Shown here: positions 1 to 10,563 of the stretch, piece after piece
How the letters are laid out: the number at the start of each line of letters is the position of its first letter
Numbering within the stretch: the stretch's first letter is position 1
Origin: Oidiodendron maius Zn
Taxonomy: Eukaryota > Ascomycota > Leotiomycetes > Myxotrichaceae
Assembly: GCA_000827325.1 (NCBI GenBank)
Contig: KN832873.1
Location: 2,060,245-2,124,244, forward strand
Direction: 5' to 3'
Length of the DNA stretch: 64,000 nucleotides
Translations under genes and position numbers: made by a program
The notes under the pieces: model-generated
The model's database searches: none
Seen by the model: only the letters and a program-made list of their open reading frames with translations
What the model was told of the DNA's origin: nothing

Positions 1-68
1 GAGCGAGTGGGCGGAGAGCTTCACGAAGGGAGCAGCACACAACGCAAGAGGGGCACAGAGACACTCAC

Positions 69-203
69 GCCGAGACAGCGCTTCCGACAGCCCGAGCCAT
101 CCTGATTCCGCAATGGACAGACGACTTCATTGTTGGCATCGGAGACGGAGAAGGACGATGTCAACGAAGAACGTGGAGGCATCGCCAAGGTAGACCCCAC
201 CAT
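69..203 (-). CDS. First exon of a conserved fungal Cys-containing protein, running off the left edge
   Basis: On the minus strand an ATG at 203 opens a 45-codon exon that ends in the motif CRKRCLG, followed directly by a GTGAGT donor at 68-63. The rest of the gene would lie left of the window, so this is partial. The segment VVCPL...GSGCRKRCLG resembles, from memory, the start of a fungal-specific protein in which this cysteine/histidine block continues as a zinc-finger-like motif; that continuation is not visible here. A second ATG at 182 (MPPRSS) is an alternative start. The minus strand upstream (about 204-420) is pyrimidine-rich, as fungal leaders often are, which supports the direction. 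Function is unknown; the call rests on a short stretch and a good splice donor. Confidence 0.5.
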
Positions 204-1517
204 TCCCAGCCGGGGCGAGGGGGCGAGAGGTGTATATAAAATCGCGAAACGGGGCAGGAGAGGGCTCAGCGTCAATTGCGAGCGATGATGGAGCTTCGCA
301 TTACTCGCCGGGGGAGCTTGGGGGGGTGGAGGAGGCGATGTTGGGGCGGAGGACGGAGGAGGTGAAGGAGAAGGTGACAAGTTTGGAAGAGGCAGCGTGT
401 GTTAGAGCGAGGAAGTAACGACTAGAGGAGAGACGAGAGCGGTTGAAGAGACAAGCAGGCAGAGAGCTCTCCCCAGGGGTCTCAAACCAGTCGAGTCCCG
501 TCAGTGGTGGTTGCGGGTTTAGTGGGCGTTTGAAGAATGTGAGGGGCAAGTGGCCATCAATGGTCAAGTCAGGCCAAGCTGAGCTCCCCAAGTTGCTCAG
601 GTGTAGGTCTGGGCAAGGTGATACCGACGGGCTGTATGTGAATGGCCTGCGGAAGACGGGGTGGGGCCACGACCGCGACCAGGCCAGCTCAGAGAGGCAA
701 ATAATCTCTTGGAGATCTTATGGCAGCTCACACTCCGAAAACCAGAAGGCCCTCAATCGTCTGATGATGGGCCGGCTGATAGGGACGCCCGTCGTGGACC
801 CTCGGCTCGAGGGGGTTCCCGTATGTGGTGGAGGCACCAGACAGCCATGGACCAGCGGTGAAGGCGCAGCCAGCTGTACACTGGTACTGTACCTAGGTAC
901 AACTAACGCTTCCCACAAACCCGTCGAGCAGCCCTAGAGCTGGGCGAGCAGGACGCACCAATGCCGAGCTGGCCTGTCCCTCATTTGGAGCCGGTGGGTG
1001 CCCAATCAGCGCATCAGCGGGGAAGAACCAGAAGAATGTCACTTGGCAACGCGGGGGGCGCTGGAGACATTGAGAGCCGCAACAGCTCGCCACGAGGCCG
1101 CCCACCAACTTGGACCTGTACCGCCGTGATGCAAGTCGGTCTCGGAGCTTAATTCCTCCCAATTGTCCAGAGGAAAGGTCGCAGGTACCTCTCGAAGGAG
1201 TTGTTGGAAAGCTTTGCCTTGTTGCCTCAGGCTGTTATCGTGATGCCTTATCGACCACGGATCTCGATTATGCTTCACATGATGCCCGTCATCGCATCCC
1301 TACCTAGGATCATTAGATGCAAAACTGCTCTAGCGGTCACTGAGTTGGAAGCATCAATCCCCACTCCCGATGGTTTGGACGCTAGCTAGTGAAACTAACG
1401 TGTTGGCCTGTATTTTCCTGTATGATATTTACACAACCGGATTGTCTTCAGCATCTAACAAATGCTATATAACCTTGTCACAGAGCCTCTCTGATGTTGC
1501 TCTTCATTTGTCCTCAC
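204..1517. other. Intergenic stretch, no gene recognised
   Basis: Open frames here (for example 443-937 on the plus strand) have no recognisable domain and look like chance reading frames. The first 200 bases are purine-rich on the plus strand, probably leader and promoter of the gene leaving the left edge. A 14-bp perfect palindrome, TGTACCTAGGTACA, lies at 890-903. The last part should hold the 3' end of the Tls1-type gene. Confidence 0.5.
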
Positions 1518-2858
1518 TCATTTCTTGGCGTTCTTCAATAATGTCTCACGCATAGCAGCCCGAGCACTCCTGCTCCCGCCCAGCTTCGGCCCTTTGAGCT
1601 CCTCCTCCCTCTTCCCACCGGGTCCTCGAGATGGCGGTTGTGCGGGTACCGTCTTCTTTCTCTGTCTCTGCGAGACTGCGTCCATAAACTCTTTCCGGAA
1701 CGCCTCCGCGATGATGTCGTCCGCTGCCTGGTCGTCATTGGCCGTCACTGGCTCGGCCGGTACATCGTCGTAAATCTCCACTGTATACACATCAGAATCA
1801 AGAGAAGCTGGTCAAGCGAAGGCCACACTCACATCTATTCTCTCTCAGAACATCCTCCACCAGCTTATCCCTCTTGATATCCTCGCTCCCTCTCCTCTTC
1901 CTCGGCCTCCATGGCTTCCCGTCCCTCCCAAGCCTGACTTTGCCCTTCGGTGCCGGCTCCTCCTCTACCACCTCCCCATCCATCCTCCTTCTCGCCTGCT
2001 CTGTCCTCTCTACGTTTCTGTCCCGTGCCTCATCACCCAGATCAATCTCGAGCAGCTTCCCTAGCGCTGCCGGCTGTCTCTGAATATCAACATCCTTGCC
2101 TTTGTCTCTTTCCAATCCTGCGCGTCCAGCACTAGCCGTCGTAGTAAACGTAGCAGAAGGTTGCTGTGATCTCGTAGCTGTCCCTTCCTGGCGCCGTTTA
2201 GCCAACTCGGAATCTATGTAGGCCATCCTTCCAACGTCAGTAAGTATTCCTCTGCACGACGCATGCATAGCTCTGAAACCATCCTTCTCCCCCAACACCC
2301 ACCCAACCCTACAAGTTCCCATCATAACCACTCCACCTTACACAATCACAACTTGTCAAACAATCCACAACAAAAAAGCAGAAGAAGAAGAAGAAAGAAA
2401 ACTCACATATGCCGATCAACATCCCCTTTCCCAACCACCCCCGTCTGCGGAGCAAATCTCCTCACCACGCCCCTCACAACCTCTTCCCCTCCCTCTTCAC
2501 CCTCTCTCCCTTCCTCCCTCAACTCACCCAGGCCACCCTCCCCCTTCCCATACCCCTCTGCCCGGAACTCTACTCCCGACTTTGTAGTCTTGCGCTGATG
2601 CTTTCGCAGTCGTAGGATCTCCGCAAGAGACGCGCCAACCCCCTCATCCGCTTCCGGTTCCGCTTCGGCGTCCGCCGCGCCGCTCGCGACGAGCTCATCG
2701 AGAGTCTGCGCTATCGCGGGCACGCGGTCAGCGGAGGGTGGATGAGCGGCTGGAGGAGACGTCTCGCGCTGGCGGTATAATTTGCGCTTCTTGCTTTGGC
2801 GGAAGAGGATCGGTATATCTGTGGGGGAATTTTCTGTAGGTGGTGGGGGGGACACCAT
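1518..2858 (-). CDS. tls1: Tls1 / Hep59 (C9orf78) family splicing factor
   Basis: Three exons on the minus strand: about 2858-2399, 2239-1796 and 1782-1518. Joining exons 1 and 2 gives VDRHMMAYIDSELAKRR, the signature of the Hep59/Tls1 family (human C9orf78, fission yeast Tls1). Donors are GTGAGT in both introns. The N-terminal part has RQSKKRKLYRQRE, a basic start typical of the family, followed by an acidic Glu/Gly-rich segment. The middle is Lys/Arg-rich (GRDGKPWRPRKRRG) and the C-terminus ends in a basic tail. Family members are nuclear proteins that associate with the spliceosome (the Brr2/Prp8 region), and fission yeast Tls1 affects splicing of telomere and silencing genes. Length is about 390 residues, normal for fungi. 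Exon edges are read by eye and could shift by a few bases. Confidence 0.88.
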
Positions 2859-5322
2859 GATGCTTTATTATTATCGTGGTTGCTACGTTTTCGAGAGGGT
2901 TGTGTGCGTTGGAGAGGGTTGTGCCTCAAGGAATTGAAGTGGGAGGCTGCAGGAGGGAAAATCCGGGGTAGCTTTGGCGAAACGAGGCTAGGATGTTCGA
3001 GGTGGCGGGTTTGCTTCAGGACTTGCTAGTAAGTGCTTCTTAATCGTGAAGGCATTTAACTGCAATTTCTGTTCTATTTGAATATTTTCTACCTTAAGAT
3101 TGAACTAACCCACGGCTTATCTAAAGCGATTCGGAAATGGTCTAAATGAAAGTTTATAAATTTATACCAGACAAAATCAAGTATATGTTGCAGAGTGGAA
3201 TATTTTAATTGTTTAACTTAAATAAGAAGAACTACTACCGCCATCTTCCTAGACCTACAAATCATGCCATCCCAAGGTAGTAAATATCCTATCCCTCCCA
3301 TCTCGTAACAAAATATCGCACAAAACCTACCGCGTCCGGAGTGGACTTCCTTCAGAAATCCCTTCCAGAATTTCCATTCCACTTGCCTCTTTGGTATGTG
3401 CAATGCGATGACTCGCACGGCACCAGACGTGCTATCTCTAGCGGCATCTCCGTCTTGCATCCGAACACCTGCGTCGGGAATGAGGAATCTGCGGAGTAAA
3501 CTTCATCCACACAGTACGATCGAGGTTACAGAGGGGCGGGCTCGAAACCTCCATTACCGACTCGGAGAGTTCAGACAAACCTTATCGCCATACTGATGCA
3601 TTCAAGCGGGTGATATTCCGTACCCATCCTACAGGTATGCGAGATGAAATACCTTTTTGGCAGAGTATTACCGGCTTCATTGCCCATGGTTTAATAAATC
3701 CTACAAATTAACAGTCAGCTCTCAATCTCATATCATAACATCTCCGACAGCAACGTAAGAATAAAACAGCAGAAGCAAAAATTATGCTCTCGTTTGGGAA
3801 AGAATTCAGAACCCCATTTTCTAAGCACCGCTCAACCCCCCCCTCCGAGGAGCCACGTTCCCCGCCGCATATGGCGATGCAACAAGGAGTATGGGTGTCC
3901 TCAGGGTATGTAAATTGGGTGGGCTGGCCTTTTCCGGCTCTTCCTATAGATATTGTTTGAGGTTTGGGATGTCATCATTTTCTATGTTTAATGTGATGTG
4001 TTCTCCGGAGGAAAGACAACAGGAGAATCATATATCTTACCAAGTAGGATTATGGGGATAAAGTCCTAGGCCGGATGAGGGAGGGTGTGTGGGTAAGGCA
4101 CTGTTGTTTGAATTGAGGAGTGCTGGAGGATAGGAGTGGTTGGAGCAAGACGAGAGAAAATATTGACTTCGATGATAGCGGATTAGGCGAGTTGGGCACG
4201 TGCTGATAAACCCCAGTTCAGGTACATTGCCTTCTGCGATAAACCTCTCCACCATTCTTACATCTCCTGCATTTTCGTGTTGCCTTGTTACGATATATCT
4301 CGATCAAAATCCTCTGTCTAACCCTCCACAGACCCATCTCTAGCTGAACATGTCGCATGTCTCGCCCTCTTGCAAACGCCCGAAGTCTAGTCGCGAAACC
4401 TTTAAATGCTCCTGACTTAAACCGGTCTCACCCAGCCAGACTTTAATTCAAGGTATGGTACGCGACGGGAATAATATAAGAAATCAAAACAATCGCGCGC
4501 GACTCAAATTCAGATAAGGGATAAGATAAGGAAAAAATGCCCTTGCTCTAATTCCTGGTCTGGGGACCGGAGCTTCGTGCTGTACGGTACTGTGCGCTAC
4601 GACCTATAGATATGGTAGTATACCCATCCATCGGCACCACCACGGCGCGCACGCAAAAGGCGGAGCAGATATTGCCGAGCGTGTATCAGATATACATACC
4701 TCCCAATTGTACACCGATAGACACATGCGGTATGTTGGCTCACAGACTTTAGTTCGGCTGTTTCAAAACAAAACCCCGCTTCCCACACCAAATCCTACAT
4801 AGGTGGATGCACAGTTGTGGGGGGTGCTCTTTTAGGTGCATGTGATATGTTCAATTTGTAAGGTTACCTCCTAGATCTTGTATTTACAACGTTACCATGT
4901 GCGCATCATGCGCCAACTTTCCTCTCAGGTGTACTTCTGCTCTGCCTGCACAAGAGGGAATACGTTCCCTCAGTAGTGCTTGCCCTTCTTAACCCTCCTC
5001 TCCTGTAACCTGTAACCATTTCGGAGAGCGAGTGTGTGCTTCCCTAAGGGAGCGATATGATTCTTTGCCCCAAAAAAACTCCTAGACGGGGTATCTGTCC
5101 CCACCTGTAAAATTCCAAACCCAAGTTAACACCCCCTATATTTTTGTGCCGTACATTGCAAAAAGAGAAGCTGCTTGCAGATAGATAGATAGGTATCTAA
5201 ATTAATGTGTTGTGGAAGGAGCGTAGAGAATAATAGGGACTATGAACAAGAATATGTGCGTGATGCCGTGATAGGAGTCCAAGGGTGGTGAAAATTCCCA
5301 ATCTCGTTATATATCGTTTATC
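2859..5322. other. Intergenic region, 2.5 kb, no gene recognised
   Basis: This stretch lies upstream of the Tls1-type gene and downstream of the serine-rich gene. It has AT-rich patches (3060-3220), only short open frames without recognisable motifs, and a short GATA-type microsatellite near 5180-5194. It may hold the promoter of the Tls1 gene and a long 3' UTR of the serine-rich gene. Nothing else can be supported. Confidence 0.5.
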
Positions 5323-6249
5323 TTATATCCATAGTGTTGTGGGTTGTTTTGGTAATTCTCCAAAGGCCGTGATGAACAATCCTTGTAACTCATCCATGTA
5401 GTCATCTGCTGCGAACTTGAATAGGCCCAGCGAAATCAGTTCCTGCTCCTCGGGGTCGAGGATGGGGATCTTTTGTTGCTCTTTACTCGATCCGAATTCC
5501 TCTGCAAGCTCCGACACCTGTGCCAGTTCGTTTCCGAACGGGTGTTCGGCGGACTCGGGGTGCGAGCTGAACATGTTGATGGATGACCTTGTTGAGATGC
5601 TGCTCTTGTGCGAGAGGCTGCTCTTATGTGAGAGGCTGCTCTTGTGCGTGCTGGCACGGCCGGGGCTCATGGGCGCCTGGAAGTAGTTGGTCGAAGATGA
5701 GAGCGTCCGTGACGAGAGGGAGATGCTGCTTTTGGGAGTGGCCATCTTCGACATGGAACGCTTGCGCGCGATAATCTCTGAGTTCTTCTTGGTGTGCGAG
5801 GGCGACCGCTGGGGGATCTTCGGGGCGTCTGTGTCGGCGGGCGTCGCAGGGAAATAGCACGACAGGTTGTTCAGGTCGGGCATCTTCGCAATCGGCGATG
5901 ACTCGTGGGAGGACGCCTCGGGGGAGGTAATCGGCGTGGCAACGCTCGAGGGCGAGCCGTCGGACGCGCTGCTGCCGGACGTCATGCTCTCGACACTGGA
6001 GTTCGAGGACGAGCGACTCCGGGGATAGATGTCGGGCGCACTGTACGATAACATGTTGGTGGTGGAGATGAGCTCGACGGGATGCGAGATCTTCTGCTGT
6101 CTGATGGTGTCAGAGTGCTTGGTAGTTAAGCTTCTCTTGGGTATGGGAGGCACCCCGTCACTACCAGGCTTGTTGGTCCGCCTGGTCGTGAAGGCGCGCG
6201 AGAGAGTGGAGGTCATGATGTCGGCGTGTGGAAATTTTTTTTGGCTCAA
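5323..6249 (-). CDS. Serine-rich fungal protein with a conserved acidic C-terminus, function unknown
   Basis: Single open frame of 308 residues, likely starting at ATG 6249; MTSTLSRAFTTRR at residue 12 is an alternative start. Most of the protein is low complexity and Ser/Thr/Pro-rich, with many SP and TP sites, so it is probably disordered and phosphorylated. Residues about 200-218 hold tandem HKSSLS-like units. The last 50 residues (DPEEQELISLGLFKFAADD and what follows) are non-repetitive and look like the conserved part. No catalytic or membrane feature is visible. It lies in the same direction as PWP1 but is separated by 2.3 kb of apparently non-coding DNA, which suggests a long regulated leader. 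I do not recognise a named family. Confidence 0.75.
   Translation of the reverse strand: MSQKKFPHADIMTSTLSRAFTTRRTNKPGSDGVPPIPKRSLTTKHSDTIRQQKISHPVELISTTNMLSYSAPDIYPRSRSSSNSSVESMTSGSSASDGSPSSVATPITSPEASSHESSPIAKMPDLNNLSCYFPATPADTDAPKIPQRSPSHTKKNSEIIARKRSMSKMATPKSSISLSSRTLSSSTNYFQAPMSPGRASTHKSSLSHKSSLSHKSSISTRSSINMFSSHPESAEHPFGNELAQVSELAEEFGSSKEQQKIPILDPEEQELISLGLFKFAADDYMDELQGLFITAFGELPKQPTTLWI
5599..5650 (-). repeat. 18-bp tandem repeat inside the serine-rich gene
   Basis: Nearly three copies of an 18-bp unit, GCTGCTCTTGTGCGAGAG on the plus strand, at 5599-5616, 5617-5634 and 5635-5650. The second copy differs by two bases and the third is incomplete. It encodes SHKSSL-type hexapeptides on the minus strand and keeps frame, so copy-number change would be tolerated. 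Confidence 0.85.
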
Positions 6250-8602
6250 AAGGTTGAGTTTAGGATATAAGGAACAACCTGTTCTGCCGGACCTCGCAAC
6301 GAGCGAGGCTGATATGACCGGCGGGGCAAGTGTCTATTATCCGTAAAGGTCACGACGAGCGATCAGCCAGAGCCGATGCAGCGCTCGGCCAAATTCGATT
6401 GGAGGCAGGCCGGCCGACTGGTGTGGTACAGCTGCGTGCGACGTTTCTCTGGCGGACGACGACCTAGAGACGCCCTGGAGGACAGACGTTCCAAGGTGAC
6501 CGGGCCAGGTGATGTGGGTGGTGGGAGTGGTGAATGGTACCGCGAGATATCAACGCGTGAGTCGCTTCGGCTAAAGAGGAATTTGGCGTCCAGAGTCGTT
6601 CTGGTGGCAAGAGGTGTGGGGACGAATGCAAAAGAAATAAAGAATTCCGCGCTGGGTGGAATGCAAATGTCAGATCAAGCACGCTCCGGAATCGAGAATC
6701 GGGAGGGGGTGCAGATGCGAAAGAGATCGAGTGGCCTGCGTATGCGGCAGATTTGTATATAGTATCGCAGTGTTGCGGCGTTGGCGGTCGACGGGCTAGG
6801 GCCGTGGCGATGTTGTTGTTTTGACGGGTTTCAGCAGAGACGTCTTTCTCAGAAAGACGTGGAGCGTAACGAGTCGCAAGATAATGAATGGGTGAGGGAA
6901 CAACCAGGTTCTATCGGGGTGAAGGAATGGCGTGGTGGTGGAGGGATCGACCCGGGGCGAAGCAGAAGGGGAGGAAGAAGAGAAAAGATGTTGGAGGGGA
7001 GGGAGCGAGGGAGCGAGGGAGAGAGGGAGAAGAGAGGAAGAGCCAGCAGTGAAAGAAGGAAGAGGAAGAAAGGGCGGCCAGAAGGGGGATGGGGGTGCAG
7101 GACGAGAGAAGCCAAAAGGGACGAACAGTACGTGGGACCGTGGTAAAGGATAGTGAGGATACCCAGGATGCTGAGGTTACTAGCTCAGGGACATGGGTCG
7201 TTCTCTTTTCTCTCGTCCGCCGCCCTCTTCTTTTTGCCCTCGTCCTTTTTTGCCTTTCTCCACAACTGCCCTTCTGGACCGTCGTCCGCGCTCTTAGCCG
7301 GGGCCATCGGCTGCATTCTGTCCAATCACGCCCGGCAGATCTGTGCCGCCCATCTCGAAACACCGCGGGTCCCTGGGTGATCACGCTGCCTGTCACCAAT
7401 GGGGAGAAGGGACTGCAGCGTTCACCACACAAAGGGTGGCCGCCGTTTGTTTCACACCACACAGATACACATCCAGGTCCCTGGAACGCCCACGCTCGTC
7501 TCGTGCTCTGTGGTGCTGGCTCGACTCCCTCACGTTGACGTGGTGGCCGCCGTCGGACTGGTCACGGGTGGCCGGACCTCGGATGACAGTGTCCTTCTCG
7601 TTTGCGCGCGCGACCGACGCCTGAGCAGTTTCCTGCGCTCTCATCCTGTCATTGCCCGACTCCCTCGCTGCAACCAGCCGCTGTTGCGTGCATCTCCCGC
7701 TGCGACGGGCGGACCACGTACGGACGGGCGATGATGCGTGCGTGCTGTAGGTACCCGAACCCATTCTTCCTCGTCGGCGTCCTTGGCTCCACAGCAACGA
7801 CCAACATGCCTCGATTTAGAACCCACTCAGCCATCGTCCATCCTTATGCCATGAACCCAAAGTCGCCCTCCCAAACCCCTCCTCGTGCTGGACGTGTGCC
7901 TGTCGCAGTTACAAATCCCATCGCCCACAGCCTCCATCCTTCCCGCGAGGCCGCTGCCCGCGACGGATTGGGTGTGTGAGGCTGAGGCGTGCCAGCGACC
8001 AGGGACCATCCAACGGCACTCGCCAATCACACTTGGCCTTCGCCATATACACTTCACAGTCAGATCTCACTATGACCACCAGGCGTATCGCACAGTGCAT
8101 TATCGCTCGGATTGTGGCTCTCATATCGCCGTGGCGGTTTGATCTCCCGCGGGGGCCGGCCGTGCGGGCAGAACGTGGGCGGGGCGAGGGTCGGCGGGGC
8201 GACTGGTGACTTCTCACTTCTCACCACCAGTCTCGTCATTACGACGGCGGGTATTCGAAGTGCGACGGTGCCACGGCCCTGAACCCAGCCGGCGCGTGGA
8301 AGCGACCCTTCACTCAATATTCACATTGGACCGGCATCGACCATGGGACGTCTCCTAATATAGCCCTCCCACGTGGTGCGAGGTGTTGCGGCGCTGTTTG
8401 CTTCTCTGCTACATGGTCCGAACATGTTTCGTTTCAAACATCTGACCATTCGTCTGAAGGCGAATGCGCCGTGATCTCCTCTTGAGATGAACGTCTCCAT
8501 GCACGAATGTCGTGTGGGACGGACAGCATCTCATGAGCGCAATCCCATTCCCCATCCCAGGGGTTCACCACACTCGTGGTACGGTAAGACTCCCGTCTTC
8601 CC
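6250..8602. promoter_or_regulatory. Long upstream and leader region of the serine-rich gene
   Basis: 2.3 kb without a recognisable gene between PWP1 and the serine-rich gene, both on the minus strand. A strong polypurine run lies on the plus strand at about 6955-7085, so the minus strand is CT-rich there, as is usual just upstream of fungal transcription starts. A pyrimidine-rich run follows at 7200-7262. Open frames of 100-180 codons occur in several frames on both strands but have skewed composition and no motifs. The first 170 bases left of PWP1 should be its 3' UTR. Confidence 0.4.
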
Positions 8603-10416
8603 TCAATCCTCTTCCATCGACTCCCACCGATCCGCACTTTTATCCTCATTCCCCTCCGGCTCCGGCTCATCCTCAGACTCACTGCTGTCGTCGTCCACAC
8701 CGACTAGCCTCTCCTTCACCTCCTCCTCGACCGGCACCATGCGGTCGGCAAATGCTCGTCGCACTGCCGGGTTGGTGCTCGTGTCCTATGATCAAAAGTC
8801 TCAGCGCTGTCTCAATATCTCCAATATCTCCTGTGCCAATATGGCAATCGTAGACACAACGCAATAACAATAAACAAGCAAAACGCAATACATACCCAAA
8901 TCTGCACAATCCCCTTACTCCCCGCTACCGCCAATCTGAACCCCACCTCCTCGTTTGGCGCCCAGGTCGCACTGAACACCTTCCCCACCTCCAAATTCCT
9001 GCCCACCACCATCGCCGGCCCTCCATTCTCCCCATCCCCGCCATTCAAATTCCATAGCTTCACCATCCGATCCGTCGAGCCCGTCACCAGGAAACCCGGA
9101 ATCACAGGGTTCACATCCATGGCCGCCACACTCTCATCATGCGCCTGGAGCACCCACACCGGCTTGCTCTCTGCCGGCGTCTTCGGCGCAGAGCGTATGT
9201 CGTGATGATGCACCATCCCCGACTCCGTAGACACGTAGAAGTAATTCGGCGAATGCGGATCCCACTTGACCATCTCGATATCGCTCTCCACGCCCCAGCG
9301 TGGGAATTGGGCGTCGGGCGCACGCATGTCGGCCGCGACTACCGTGCGGTCGTAACTCCCGCTCAGCAGCACCGTGGACTCACGCGGGTGCCATGCGAGA
9401 CTGCATACCTTGTCAGTGTGGTACGAATACGACTTTGCGCAGCTCGTGGTGTGTAAGTCCCAGAGCTTGATGGTCTTGTCGGCCGAGGAGGACGCGAGGA
9501 GGTTCCGATGCGCGCGGTTGGCGGCGAGCGCGAGCACAGCGTCAACGTGATAGGAATCGTTGGCCTTCTTGGACTTCTTTCGCTTCTTCTTGGCCTTCTT
9601 CTCCTTTGGATCGTCGCCGGTAGGGGCGTTGGCGCCGCCTTCTCCGAGGATCGCGTTGGGGTACATGCAATCGATGGTGTCGAGGTCCCAAATCTCAATG
9701 TCCGGGTCGAATGTTCCCACCGCCACGAAGTTTGCTCTCGAATCCTTCTCCACGTTGGCCTTTCCAACTGGGAGGTCTAACCACTCCACGCAGAGAGGGA
9801 TGGCGGGTAGCATGATGTCGTGGTGCACGTACAGATTGTCCGCCCCATCCTCATACACATAGACCTCCAAGTGTGCGACCTCATCCTCCACCTTTGCGGC
9901 CAGGAGCATGTTGTCCGTCGCCAGGATCTGGAGCTCCTCTCGCTCCTCGTCCTCTTCCTCGTTCTCCTTCATGGTGATGTAGGGGTCATCCTCGTTCGAC
10001 GTATGGTAAGCGAGCGACTTGACGTTCCCGAACATCCCCATGCTCATGCCCTCTCCCTCTTGGTCTTGCGCGACATCGTCATCATAGTGCTCCAGATCGT
10101 ACTCGGCAAGGTCGTCGTCCTCTTCTCTGATATGACTTAGTTTAAGTAAAAGAAAATATATTCTTCACACATACTCTTTTGATTTAACGCCCTTAGCGGG
10201 AACCTCATCATCTGAACCGTCCACGTCCTTCATATCTTCTGTGTCGTTCTTGGCCGCATTATTTCTCGCTTCGTCCAATTCCTCATTGGCATCGTCGAGT
10301 TGGAGCTTCGCCAGTTCAGCAATTCGCTTGAACTCCTCCTCATCGAACGTATATTTCGTAGGAAATGGCGCCGCAAATCCCCGTGGCACCCATGCCGTGG
10401 CTGTAATCATGGACAT
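8603..10416 (-). CDS. pwp1: PWP1-type WD40 ribosome-biogenesis protein
   Basis: Three exons on the minus strand: 10416-10175, about 10126-8896 and 8785-8603. The start reads ATAWVPRGFAAPFPTKY, the hallmark N-terminus of Pwp1. An acidic stretch follows (EEDDDLAEYDLEHYDDD) and then WD repeats, for example ADKTIKLWDLHT, LSGSYDRTVVAADMR and STDRMVKLWNL. The last intron is 8895-8786; after it the reading continues IVQIW-DTSTNPAVRRAF and ends in an acidic tail closing at a TGA at 8603-8605. In yeast Pwp1 is nucleolar and acts in 60S subunit and 25S rRNA maturation. Intron 1 has two possible acceptors, giving 39 or 48 nt; 48 nt is the more normal size. A KKEKKAKKKRKKSKK-like basic block near the middle may be a nuclear signal. 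Confidence 0.93.
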
Positions 10417-10563
10417 CTTTGATTTTGCGATGCAGCGCGGGGTTTTGGTAAGGTTCCAGTGGATGGAACGTTATTTCAATAATTTTTTGTCCATGCGGCC
10501 GCTAGCGTCTCGATAATGGTAAGGTTCAGCCTCGTCGCTTTTGCGCTCCTTCAGAAAACAACA
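10417..10563. promoter_or_regulatory. Compact divergent promoter between PWP1 and PRP16
   Basis: Only 147 bp separate the start codons of the two divergent genes (99 bp if the upstream PRP16 ATG at 10516 is used). It contains an AT-rich patch, CAATAATTTTTTG, around 10477-10489 and no clear TATA box. Both neighbours are housekeeping RNA-processing genes, so shared control is plausible but only inferred. Confidence 0.5.

Noticed and set aside
443-937. 164-codon plus-strand frame near the left end
   Set aside because: No motif, biased composition, overlaps frames on the other strand, and lies in what looks like leader and intergenic DNA.
6911-7797. Several 100-180 codon frames on both strands
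   Set aside because: They arise from the polypurine/polypyrimidine composition, which suppresses stop codons. No domain or plausible splice structure was seen.
10516-10563. Upstream ATG of PRP16 as the true start
   Set aside because: The 16 extra residues are hydrophobic and unlike the family. A candidate leader intron begins right after this ATG, so 10564 is preferred, though not proven.
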